DNA of 5,867 nt from Armatimonadota bacterium (GTDB lineage: Bacteria; Armatimonadota; Fimbriimonadia; Fimbriimonadales; ATM1): positions 1 to 5,867 of the forward strand of contig RFHN01000303.1 in the NCBI GenBank assembly GCA_003695835.1. The letters run 5' to 3'. The translations under genes were made by a program, and so were the position numbers. Below are positions 1-5,009 of the stretch, piece by piece. A model generated the notes under the pieces. It saw only the letters and a list, made by a program, of their open reading frames with translations. It did not search any database and was not told the DNA's origin. How positions within the stretch are numbered: the stretch's first letter is position 1; each line of letters starts with the position of its first letter.

Positions 1-1
1 A

Positions 2-97
2 TCCTCCAGGTTCTTGGACGCGGTCGAAGGCCAGACCCGTCAGGAGTATGTTGAACGGGGTCGAGCACGCACCACCGTTGGCTACCGCAGTCCTTAG
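2..97 (+). CDS. C-terminal fragment of an unidentified protein
   Basis: The reading frame is open from base 2 to a TAG at 95-97 and encodes the last 31 residues of a protein whose start lies outside the window. The tail is hydrophilic and charged, with FLDAVEGQTRQEYVERG followed by a basic end finishing in GYRSP. About two thirds of its third codon positions are G or C, in keeping with the neighbouring genes. A terminator-like hairpin begins seven bases after the stop, which supports a real gene end here. I do not recognise the family, and 31 residues are too few to assign a function. The alternative is a chance open frame, since other frames in this GC-rich stretch are also open for some distance. 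Confidence 0.5.
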   Translation, partial: SSRFLDAVEGQTRQEYVERGRARTTVGYRSP

Positions 98-103
98 GTC
101 GGG

Positions 104-130
104 TGCCGTACCCGCGGCCACCGCACGGCA
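104..130 (+). terminator. Terminator-like hairpin after the left-edge gene
   Basis: TGCCGT (104-109) pairs with ACGGCA (125-130). Inside, GCGG (114-117) pairs with CCGC (121-124) around a CCA loop, leaving a four-base bulge at 110-113, for 10 pairs in total. It lies seven bases after the stop at 95-97. No T-run follows, so it is either a T-less terminator, a 3' end stabiliser, or chance folding in GC-rich DNA. Confidence 0.35.
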
Positions 131-284
131 TGCGCCCGTTGTACCTGCCCTGGGCGAAGTCGGCTCAACATCGCGGCTGGATGCGCCGTTCGATCCTGGC
201 GCCTCGAAACGATTGGGTATCCTCACTCGGCCCTGCGGTGTGCGGGATTGCCCGACATGTTCGGAGCCGACAAGCACACGCTTG

Positions 285-319
285 GGAAGCGGACTCGTCC
301 CTCGTGGGCGGCCGTTTCC
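285..319 (+). other. Strong hairpin in the hisS leader
   Basis: GGAAGCGG (285-292) pairs with CCGTTTCC (312-319) through eight pairs, one of them G-T. The arm continues inward with CG/CG (296-297 with 309-310) and CCC/GGG (299-301 with 306-308), closing a TCGT tetraloop at 302-305. That gives about 13 pairs with a small internal loop and one bulged base. It ends 71 bases before the hisS start. It could be a leader-RNA element, part of an unrecognised small RNA, or a chance fold. Confidence 0.35.
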
Positions 320-390
320 ACCCGTTTCGTTCGGGGTTCCCGGACAGAGACGGCACCCGGCACAGCGGGGCTTTCTCTTGACCGGCTCCC

Positions 391-1650
391 ATGCAATATA
401 AGGCCCCGCGAGGCACCCAAGACATCCTGCCCGGCGATAGCGAGCGCTGGCAGTGGCTGGAGCGCACCTTCCGCGAAGTGTGCGCGCTGTACGGGTACCA
501 GGAGATCCGCACGCCAATTTTCGAACAAACCGAACTGTTTCAACGAGGGCTTGGCGAGGCGACCGAGGTCGTAACCAAAGAGATGTACACCTTTGAGGAT
601 CGGGGCGGCCGGAGCCTGACGCTCAAGCCCGAGGGCACCGCGCCGGCGATCCGGGCGTACTTGGAGAACCACCTCGGTGGCCCCGGCCAGGTAACGCGGC
701 TTTACTACATCACGCCCATCTTCCGATATGAACGTCCCCAGGCAGGCCGGTATCGTCAAGCGCACCAAACCGGGCTGGAACTCATCGGGTCTGGCTCGCC
801 GGAGGCCGATGCCGAGGTCATTGACCTCACGCTTCGCTGGTACCGGCAACTGGGAATCCAACAACTCACCTTGAAGGTCAACACGCTCGGAATGAGGGAT
901 TGTCGGACGCGGTATCGGGAGGCTTTGCTCGACTACGCGCGACCGCTTTTACGCGACCTATCGGATGAGGAGCGCGTGCGGTTCGAATCCAATCCCCTTC
1001 GGATGCTCGACTCGAAAGATCCGCGGGTTCAGGCTGCCATGGCAGAGGCGCCGACGTTGGAGGCGTTCTTAGAAGCGGAAAGCCAGGAGCACTTCGAGCG
1101 CCTGCTGGAGATCCTCGGGACGCTCGGAGCGGAGTTTGAAGTGGATCGGCGTCTGGTGAGAGGCTTGGACTACTACACCAAGACCGTTTTCGAAGTGCAA
1201 AGCCCCGACCTCGGCGCACAAAACGCCCTCTGCGGTGGTGGTCGCTACGATAACTTGATTCAAGAGATCGGAGGTCCACCCACGCCTGCGACTGGTGTCG
1301 CTATGGGGATCGAGCGGGCGCTGCTCGCTTTGGAAGCCGCCGGAGCTTTGCCTGAGACAGCAGCGCCCGCCGACGCGTTCGCCATCGTGTTGACAAAGTC
1401 GCCGGAGGCGGAACGCTGGCTCGCGGATTGGCGCAGTCGAGGGCTCCGGCTTCTTACCGATCCGGAGCGGCGATCTGCCAAGAGCCAATTCCGTCAGGCG
1501 GACAAGAGCGGCGCTCCGTTCGCCGTGACGATCGGCGACGAGGAGCTGGAGCGGGGCTCGGCGAAAGTCAAGCAGTTGAGCACTGGCGAGGAGCGAGAGG
1601 TCGCGCCGGAGGCCGTAGTCGAGCACATCCGTTCCGCGCTCGAGGCTTAA
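391..1650 (+). CDS. hisS: Histidyl-tRNA synthetase
   Basis: This cytoplasmic class II enzyme attaches histidine to tRNA(His) in an ATP-dependent two-step reaction. The 419 residues match the usual bacterial length. The N-terminus carries the family signature RGTQDILP (7-14). TLKPEGT (77-83) belongs to the histidine pocket. Motif 2 is FRYERPQAGRYRQAHQ (111-126). The HisRS-specific segment LVRGLDYYTKTVFE (255-268) supplies the catalytic arginine R257, and GGGRYDNL (282-289) and motif 3, GVAMGIERAL (302-311), follow. Residues from about 328 to the end form the alpha/beta anticodon-binding domain. The ATG at 391 is the only possible start, because an in-frame TGA lies at 379-381. The 20 bases before it are pyrimidine-rich with no SD, so initiation is SD-independent or leaderless. 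No aspS follows, although hisS-aspS is a common pairing; the gene appears to stand alone. Confidence 0.97.
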   Translation: MQYKAPRGTQDILPGDSERWQWLERTFREVCALYGYQEIRTPIFEQTELFQRGLGEATEVVTKEMYTFEDRGGRSLTLKPEGTAPAIRAYLENHLGGPGQVTRLYYITPIFRYERPQAGRYRQAHQTGLELIGSGSPEADAEVIDLTLRWYRQLGIQQLTLKVNTLGMRDCRTRYREALLDYARPLLRDLSDEERVRFESNPLRMLDSKDPRVQAAMAEAPTLEAFLEAESQEHFERLLEILGTLGAEFEVDRRLVRGLDYYTKTVFEVQSPDLGAQNALCGGGRYDNLIQEIGGPPTPATGVAMGIERALLALEAAGALPETAAPADAFAIVLTKSPEAERWLADWRSRGLRLLTDPERRSAKSQFRQADKSGAPFAVTIGDEELERGSAKVKQLSTGEEREVAPEAVVEHIRSALEA

Positions 1651-1657
1651 AGAGGGG

Positions 1658-1685
1658 CGAGGGCGCGACTTTTGCCGCGCCCTCG
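1658..1685 (+). terminator. Perfect 10-bp hairpin after hisS
   Basis: CGAGGGCGCG (1658-1667) and CGCGCCCTCG (1676-1685) are perfect inverted repeats around the loop ACTTTTGC. The hairpin starts eight bases after the hisS stop, where a terminator would sit. No T-run follows on the plus strand; the next bases are purine-rich. It is probably the hisS transcript end, as a T-less terminator or a barrier to 3' exonucleases. Confidence 0.55.
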
Positions 1686-1702
1686 GAGGGGCAGGAGGTG
1701 CG

Positions 1703-1744
1703 ATGACTACCGCAGCAGTGGCTCTTTCGCCGTCAGGAGGTTGA
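1703..1744 (+). CDS. Possible 13-codon ORF behind a strong SD
   Basis: An ATG at 1703 opens a 13-codon frame (MTTAAVALSPSGG) ending in TGA at 1742-1744. It is preceded by AGGAGGT at 1693-1699, a near-perfect SD though rather close to the ATG, and far better than the site before any full gene here. It lies between the hisS hairpin and the lipoprotein gene. A second AGGAGG, at 1735-1740, overlaps its end and is followed by a TTG at 1745. There is no homology or codon-usage evidence at this length. It could be a small peptide, a leader peptide without an evident partner gene, or a chance purine run. Confidence 0.18.
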   Translation: MTTAAVALSPSGG

Positions 1745-1803
1745 TTGCAGCCTTCTGCTTCGGTGGATAGTTTGTCTGACGACAGGTTAAGAGACTGCAA
1801 AGG

Positions 1804-1826
1804 CGCGGTTTTTGTTCCGTACCGCG
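1804..1826 (-). terminator. Hairpin just past the lipoprotein gene
   Basis: CGCGGT (1804-1809) and ACCGCG (1821-1826) can pair around an 11-base loop. On the minus strand the hairpin starts two bases after the lipoprotein stop at 1828-1830 and is followed by CCTTTG, a poor T-tract. The position fits a weak intrinsic terminator for that gene; the sequence alone does not prove it. Confidence 0.4.
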
Positions 1827-1827
1827 G

Positions 1828-2028
1828 TCAGCGAGCTCCGTCGTTCAGGTTGGGATCGGTCGGGGCGCGGTCCCCGAGGTCAGCGGGGTCTCTGGGGATC
1901 TCGCTTCCCGGCATCCCCTTCGCGGTTTCGACGCGCTGCTGGTCCCGTTCGCGTACCGCTTCGGATTGACTCTTCGCGCATCCGACAGCGAGCAGAATTA
2001 CGAGGGCGAGGCAGAGGACGCGATTCAT
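1828..2028 (-). CDS. Small predicted lipoprotein
   Basis: The ATG (complement of 2026-2028) encodes 66 residues. A short basic start (MNR) precedes a hydrophobic core of about 12 residues and the lipobox-like AVGC at residues 14-17. Signal peptidase II would cleave before C17, leaving a lipid-anchored peptide of about 50 residues. The mature part is hydrophilic and charged, with a glutamate/arginine-rich stretch (residues 23-34) that may be helical, then a tail rich in proline and aspartate (about 40-66). I recognise no domain, and the function is unknown. The reading frame extends upstream into pyrG, but this internal ATG is preferred because the signal peptide begins exactly there and a -10 element lies just upstream. 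The SD is weak (GGA directly before the ATG). The gene is divergent from pyrG across 52 bases and convergent with hisS. Confidence 0.75.
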   Translation of the reverse strand: MNRVLCLALVILLAVGCAKSQSEAVRERDQQRVETAKGMPGSEIPRDPADLGDRAPTDPNLNDGAR

Positions 2029-2054
2029 TCCGCGCGAGTCTACCGTCCAGTCAG

Positions 2055-2060
2055 TATAAT
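2055..2060 (+). promoter_or_regulatory. -10 element of the pyrG promoter
   Basis: A consensus TATAAT lies at 2055-2060, 20 bases before the chosen pyrG start. Counting from it, transcription would begin near 2067, giving a leader of about 14 bases. No good -35 hexamer is found 16-18 bases upstream and there is no TG extension. This placement excludes the in-frame GTG at 2066 as a start, because it would be at or before the first transcribed base. Confidence 0.6.
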
Positions 2061-2061
2061 A
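2056..2061 (-). promoter_or_regulatory. Divergent -10 element for the lipoprotein gene
   Basis: Read on the minus strand, 2061-2056 is TATTAT, one base out of register with the plus-strand TATAAT; an alternative minus-strand hexamer, TATACT, lies at 2058-2053. Either would place a start roughly 18-21 bases before the lipoprotein ATG. No clear -35 is seen on this strand. Confidence 0.4.
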
Positions 2062-2080
2062 GCGTGTGCGAGCGGACAGG

Positions 2081-3700
2081 GTGACGAACCGAAAGTACAT
2101 CTTCGTAACGGGTGGCGTAGTCAGCGGTATTGGCAAGGGTATCGCCACTGCTTCCATCGGTCGTCTTCTTCGCAATCGCGGGTTCAAGGTCGCTCCGGTC
2201 AAGCTGGATCCTTACATCAATGTAGATGCCGGAACGATGAACCCCTACCAGCATGGCGAGGTCTTCGTAACGGACGACGGAACCGAGACCGATCTCGACC
2301 TGGGGCACTACGAGCGATTCATTGACGTCAACTGCTCGCGCGCGTCCAGCGTTACGACCGGCTTGGTTTACAAGACGGTCATCGAGAAGGAGCGACGGGG
2401 CGATTACCTTGGCGCCACCGTCCAGGTAATCCCGCACATCACCAACGAACTCAAAGAGCGCATCCGGACGGTGGGCGAAGTTCACGATGCCGACGTCGTT
2501 TTGGCGGAGGTCGGCGGGACGGTCGGCGACATCGAGAGCCTTCCGTTCCTCGAAGCGATCCGCCAGTTTCGGTCGGATGTCGGGCCGGACAACGTCATGT
2601 ACGTCCACGTTACGCTCGTCCCCCAAGTCGGGCCTTGGGGCGAGGTCAAGACCAAACCGACCCAGCACAGCGTGATGAAGCTCCGAGAGATCGGCCTCGC
2701 TCCGGATTTGCTGATTTGCCGATCGGAGCTGCCGCTGAACGACGAGCTGAAGTCCAAGATCTCCCTCTTTTGTGACGTTCGGAAGGAGGCGGTGATCGAG
2801 TCGCTCAATGTGCGGACGATTTATGAAGTGCCGCTCTTGTACGAGCAGTACGGCGTGGGGGACCTCGTCGTGGATCGCTTGGGCCTGCCCAAGACGGAGC
2901 CGGATACGAAGGAGTGGGAGGAGATCGTGGATCGAATCCTCAACCCCGAGCGCACCTGCCGGATCGGTGTCGTCGGGAAGTACACGGAGAACGGTGACGC
3001 GTACAAGTCCATCCAGGAAGCGTTGATTCACGGCGGTGTTCCTCACCGTGCGGGGGTAGAGGTGGTTTGGATCGAGTCCACGAGCCTCGAGGCGGGGAAC
3101 GTGGAGAAGGAGCTCAAGGAGTTGGACGGTCTCGTCGTCGCCCCCGGCTTCGGCGAGCGCGGCATCGAGGGAAAGATCGAGGCGGTTCGGCACGCTCGCG
3201 AAACGGGCCTGCCTTTCCTCGGCATCTGTCTGGGAATGCAGGTTGCGGTAGTGGAGATCGCTCGAAACGTTTGCGGCATCAAGGAAGCGAACAGCGAGGA
3301 GGTGGATCCCGACACGCCCGATCCCGTCATCCATCTGCTCCCAGACCAACACGGGGTCAAGTCGAAAGGCGGGACGATGCGACTTGGCGCCTATCCCTGC
3401 AAGATCATTCACGGTACGTTGGCGGAGCGGCTTTTTGGTAGTAACCGAATCGTCGAACGCCACCGCCACCGGTATGAGGTGAACAACGACTATCGCGAGA
3501 CGCTCGCGGCCCATGGTGTCGTCTGTTGCGGAGTCTCGCCCGACTACCGGTTGGTGGAGATGATCGAGCTTCCCAACCATCCGTTCTTTATGGGAACGCA
3601 GGCGCACCCCGAATTCCGCTCGCGGCCGAACCGGCCTCACCCCTTGTTCCAAGGGCTCATTCAAGCGGCGCTCAATCGCTCGTCGGTCGGCGTCGTGTAA
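2081..3700 (+). CDS. pyrG: CTP synthase (glutamine-hydrolysing)
   Basis: This cytoplasmic enzyme makes CTP from UTP, ATP and glutamine, the last step of de novo pyrimidine nucleotide synthesis. The 539 residues are typical. The N-terminal synthetase domain (about 1-270) has the P-loop GGVVSGIGKG (11-20), the Mg/ATP segment KLDPYINVDAGTMNPYQHGE (41-60), EVGGTVGDIES (143-153) and KTKPTQHS (190-197), which contribute to the UTP site and CTP feedback site in this family. The glutamine amidotransferase domain (about 294-530) carries the nucleophile C383 in GICLGMQ and the partners H509 and E511 in AHPEF. The oxyanion-hole loop reads APGFG (354-358) rather than PGGFG. The GTG at 2081 was chosen because translation then begins MTNRKYIFVTGG, as in the family, and because the upstream GTG at 2066 lies at the predicted transcription start. 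SD support is weak (GGA at 2074-2076). Confidence 0.98.
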   Translation: MTNRKYIFVTGGVVSGIGKGIATASIGRLLRNRGFKVAPVKLDPYINVDAGTMNPYQHGEVFVTDDGTETDLDLGHYERFIDVNCSRASSVTTGLVYKTVIEKERRGDYLGATVQVIPHITNELKERIRTVGEVHDADVVLAEVGGTVGDIESLPFLEAIRQFRSDVGPDNVMYVHVTLVPQVGPWGEVKTKPTQHSVMKLREIGLAPDLLICRSELPLNDELKSKISLFCDVRKEAVIESLNVRTIYEVPLLYEQYGVGDLVVDRLGLPKTEPDTKEWEEIVDRILNPERTCRIGVVGKYTENGDAYKSIQEALIHGGVPHRAGVEVVWIESTSLEAGNVEKELKELDGLVVAPGFGERGIEGKIEAVRHARETGLPFLGICLGMQVAVVEIARNVCGIKEANSEEVDPDTPDPVIHLLPDQHGVKSKGGTMRLGAYPCKIIHGTLAERLFGSNRIVERHRHRYEVNNDYRETLAAHGVVCCGVSPDYRLVEMIELPNHPFFMGTQAHPEFRSRPNRPHPLFQGLIQAALNRSSVGVV

Positions 3701-3726
3701 CCGGGTCGGTTCGCTCGCACACAAAT

Positions 3727-3747
3727 CCGGCAATTTTCGGGAGCCGG
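3727..3747 (+). terminator. Weak hairpin after pyrG
   Basis: CCGGC (3727-3731) and GCCGG (3743-3747) form five pairs around an 11-base loop, 26 bases after the pyrG stop. No T-run follows, so this is only a candidate transcript end. Confidence 0.25.
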
Positions 3748-3766
3748 TCGTGTGGCTAACCCGTTG

Positions 3767-3772
3767 TATACT
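3767..3772 (+). promoter_or_regulatory. Possible -10 element before the protease gene
   Basis: TATACT at 3767-3772 resembles a -10 hexamer, but no -35 is visible. The implied start near 3779 would cut off most of the SD at 3776-3780. Either the real start is elsewhere or this match is coincidental. Confidence 0.25.
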
Positions 3773-3775
3773 GAG

Positions 3776-3780
3776 AGAGG
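3776..3780 (+). promoter_or_regulatory. Ribosome binding site of the protease gene
   Basis: AGAGG at 3776-3780 lies seven bases before the ATG at 3788. It selects that ATG over the in-frame GTG at 3752, which would put 12 polar residues ahead of the signal peptide. It is the clearest SD before any full-length gene in the window. It overlaps a small inverted repeat, GAGA (3775-3778) with TCTC (3782-3785), whose three-base loop may partly mask it. Confidence 0.55.
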
Positions 3781-3787
3781 TTCTCCT

Positions 3788-4996
3788 ATGCGATTCTTTC
3801 GTGCGCTCGTCCTTGCCGCTGGCCTGAGTGTGGCCCTTCCTGCGACCTCGATCCTGCCGGGCCTTGTCACCACGGACTACCCGTGGGTCGGCAAGTGGGG
3901 CAGCTCCAGTTTCAATACCACTGCGGTAGCGATCGGCCCTTATTGGTTGCTAACCGCCCGCCATACCGTCGGGTCCTCTGGCAACACGGGCTGGAAGTTC
4001 AAGTTGGACGACTACCCGACGGAGTACCACTCGGTTCTGGTCATCCGCCATGCGACGGACGACATTGCGTTGGTGAAGGTTGACCAACCTTTGCCCGGTT
4101 GGTACGAACCGTACACAGGGACGCAGGATGTGGGCGCAATCGGAACGCTCGTCGGTTACGGCAATACGGGCGTTTGGAACGGCTCCCAATGGTCCTACAC
4201 GAGCAGTTACGGGACGAAGAGATTCGGAACGAACCGGATGACGTTCGCACAGTTCGTCAACCTGGGAAGTATTCAAGGCTTCTTCTTGATCGGCGATTTC
4301 GACGGCAACGGCGTGGACACTTGGGGCGATGGCGGCCCGCTGCAGACCGAGGTCACCCTTGGCAGCGGGGACTCGGGCGGGCCAACGTTGATGCTTGTCA
4401 ACGGCCGGTACCAGGTCATTGGCATTCACAGTTGGATTGGCTCCGTCTCGGGCGGGCCACCTCCGCCGCAGTACGGGTCGGTGTTCGGAGACATTCGCGT
4501 CGCGGCGTATGCCAGCTTCATCCAATCGAACCGCGATGAGACAGCGCCCGTGACCGACTTCGAAGTGTTGAGAGGACTTCAGCTCAGTGGGAACCTGCAG
4601 AGCCTTGAGTTTGCCGAGGACAATCGGGTGGTCGTCGAAGCACGGAGGCCGACGGAGGTGGCCGCTCCGTCCGTGGAGATCGAGGTCCGAGGGAGTACCA
4701 CGCACGCGACGCCATCCGAGATCCGGTTCGTCTACGAAGGCGCCGCGACGGGAGCGCCGGTGTTGCAGCGAATCCAGTTCTTCAACTACCAAACGAACAG
4801 CTGGGAGACGGTGGATGAGCGTGACGCCACTGGCAGCGATAGTCTCACGGTGGTTTCGATCGTGGCCAACCCCGCGCGCTTCGTTCAGCCTGGGACTGGC
4901 GCGATGAAAGCCCGCATTCAGTATCACGACCGCGGCGTGACCTTCGTTTCTTGGGGCGGTCAGTTCGACCAAGTCGTTTGGAGCGTTACTCCCTGA
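3788..4996 (+). CDS. Secreted trypsin-like (chymotrypsin-fold) serine protease with C-terminal beta domain
   Basis: A predicted exported endopeptidase of 402 residues. Residues 1-21 form a signal peptide (MRFFR, then a hydrophobic core ending LPATS), with likely cleavage before I22. The protease domain (about 22-248) has the whole catalytic triad: H59 in LLTARHTV, D92 in DDIALVKV and S196 in GSGDSGGP. The residue six before the serine, where trypsin has its specificity aspartate, appears to be T190, so a preference for Arg/Lys is not supported. An insert with DFDGNGVD (170-177) resembles a calcium-binding loop. The protein has no cysteine, so no disulfides. Residues 251-402 look beta-rich and match no domain I can name; there is no LPXTG, PEP-CTERM or C-terminal membrane segment. 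The native substrate is unknown. The nucleotidyltransferase gene follows after 13 bases, suggesting co-transcription without an obvious functional link. Confidence 0.88.
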   Translation: MRFFRALVLAAGLSVALPATSILPGLVTTDYPWVGKWGSSSFNTTAVAIGPYWLLTARHTVGSSGNTGWKFKLDDYPTEYHSVLVIRHATDDIALVKVDQPLPGWYEPYTGTQDVGAIGTLVGYGNTGVWNGSQWSYTSSYGTKRFGTNRMTFAQFVNLGSIQGFFLIGDFDGNGVDTWGDGGPLQTEVTLGSGDSGGPTLMLVNGRYQVIGIHSWIGSVSGGPPPPQYGSVFGDIRVAAYASFIQSNRDETAPVTDFEVLRGLQLSGNLQSLEFAEDNRVVVEARRPTEVAAPSVEIEVRGSTTHATPSEIRFVYEGAATGAPVLQRIQFFNYQTNSWETVDERDATGSDSLTVVSIVANPARFVQPGTGAMKARIQYHDRGVTFVSWGGQFDQVVWSVTP

Positions 4997-5009
4997 GTAA
5001 CCTTCCGGC

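Larger units (their letters stand above)
98..390 (+). other. Non-coding leader region upstream of hisS
   Basis: No credible gene is visible on either strand; the open frames here give low-quality, arginine- and proline-rich translations typical of GC-rich non-coding DNA. The stretch is rich in inverted repeats. GCGCC (183-187) can pair with GGCGC (198-202), CGGG (243-246) with CCCG (251-254), and CCCG (321-324) with CGGG (332-335). The longest hairpin, at 285-319, is listed separately. I do not recognise RNase P RNA, tmRNA, SRP RNA, 6S RNA or a T-box in it. The only -10-like hexamer I noted is TATCCT at 218-223, without a convincing -35, so the hisS promoter is not located. The region probably contains the hisS promoter and 5' leader. 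Confidence 0.55.

Noticed and set aside
104..130. T-box-like core before hisS
   Set aside because: The sequence around GTACCCGCGG does not match the T-box core, and no specifier stem or T-tract terminator is visible before hisS.
48..401. Plus-strand open frames between the left-edge gene and hisS
   Set aside because: The translations are rich in Pro, Arg and Gly with no domain-like pattern, and two overlapping frames are open at once, which is typical of GC-rich non-coding DNA.
981..990. GTTCGAATCC, resembling a tRNA T-loop
   Set aside because: It lies inside the hisS coding sequence and no cloverleaf stems surround it.
1069..1800. Open frame antisense to the 3' part of hisS, running into the downstream gap
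   Set aside because: It overlaps the conserved HisRS catalytic and anticodon domains, and the translation looks like noise.
1745..1969. TTG-started frame behind AGGAGG, about 74 codons
   Set aside because: Most of it is antisense to the lipoprotein gene and its translation is Ser/Arg/Gly-rich with no recognisable feature. Only the SD-like motif itself is worth noting.
2066..2080. Upstream in-frame GTG start for pyrG
   Set aside because: It lies at the transcription start predicted from TATAAT 2055-2060 and would add five residues absent from the family.
2051..3733. Long open frame antisense to pyrG (about 560 codons)
   Set aside because: It is an exact antisense shadow of a certain CTP synthase. 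Its translation is rich in Arg, Asp, His and Val with no recognisable domain, as expected opposite GC-rich coding DNA.
3752..3787. Upstream GTG start for the protease
   Set aside because: It would place 12 polar residues before the signal peptide, and the AGAGG site at 3776-3780 supports ATG 3788.
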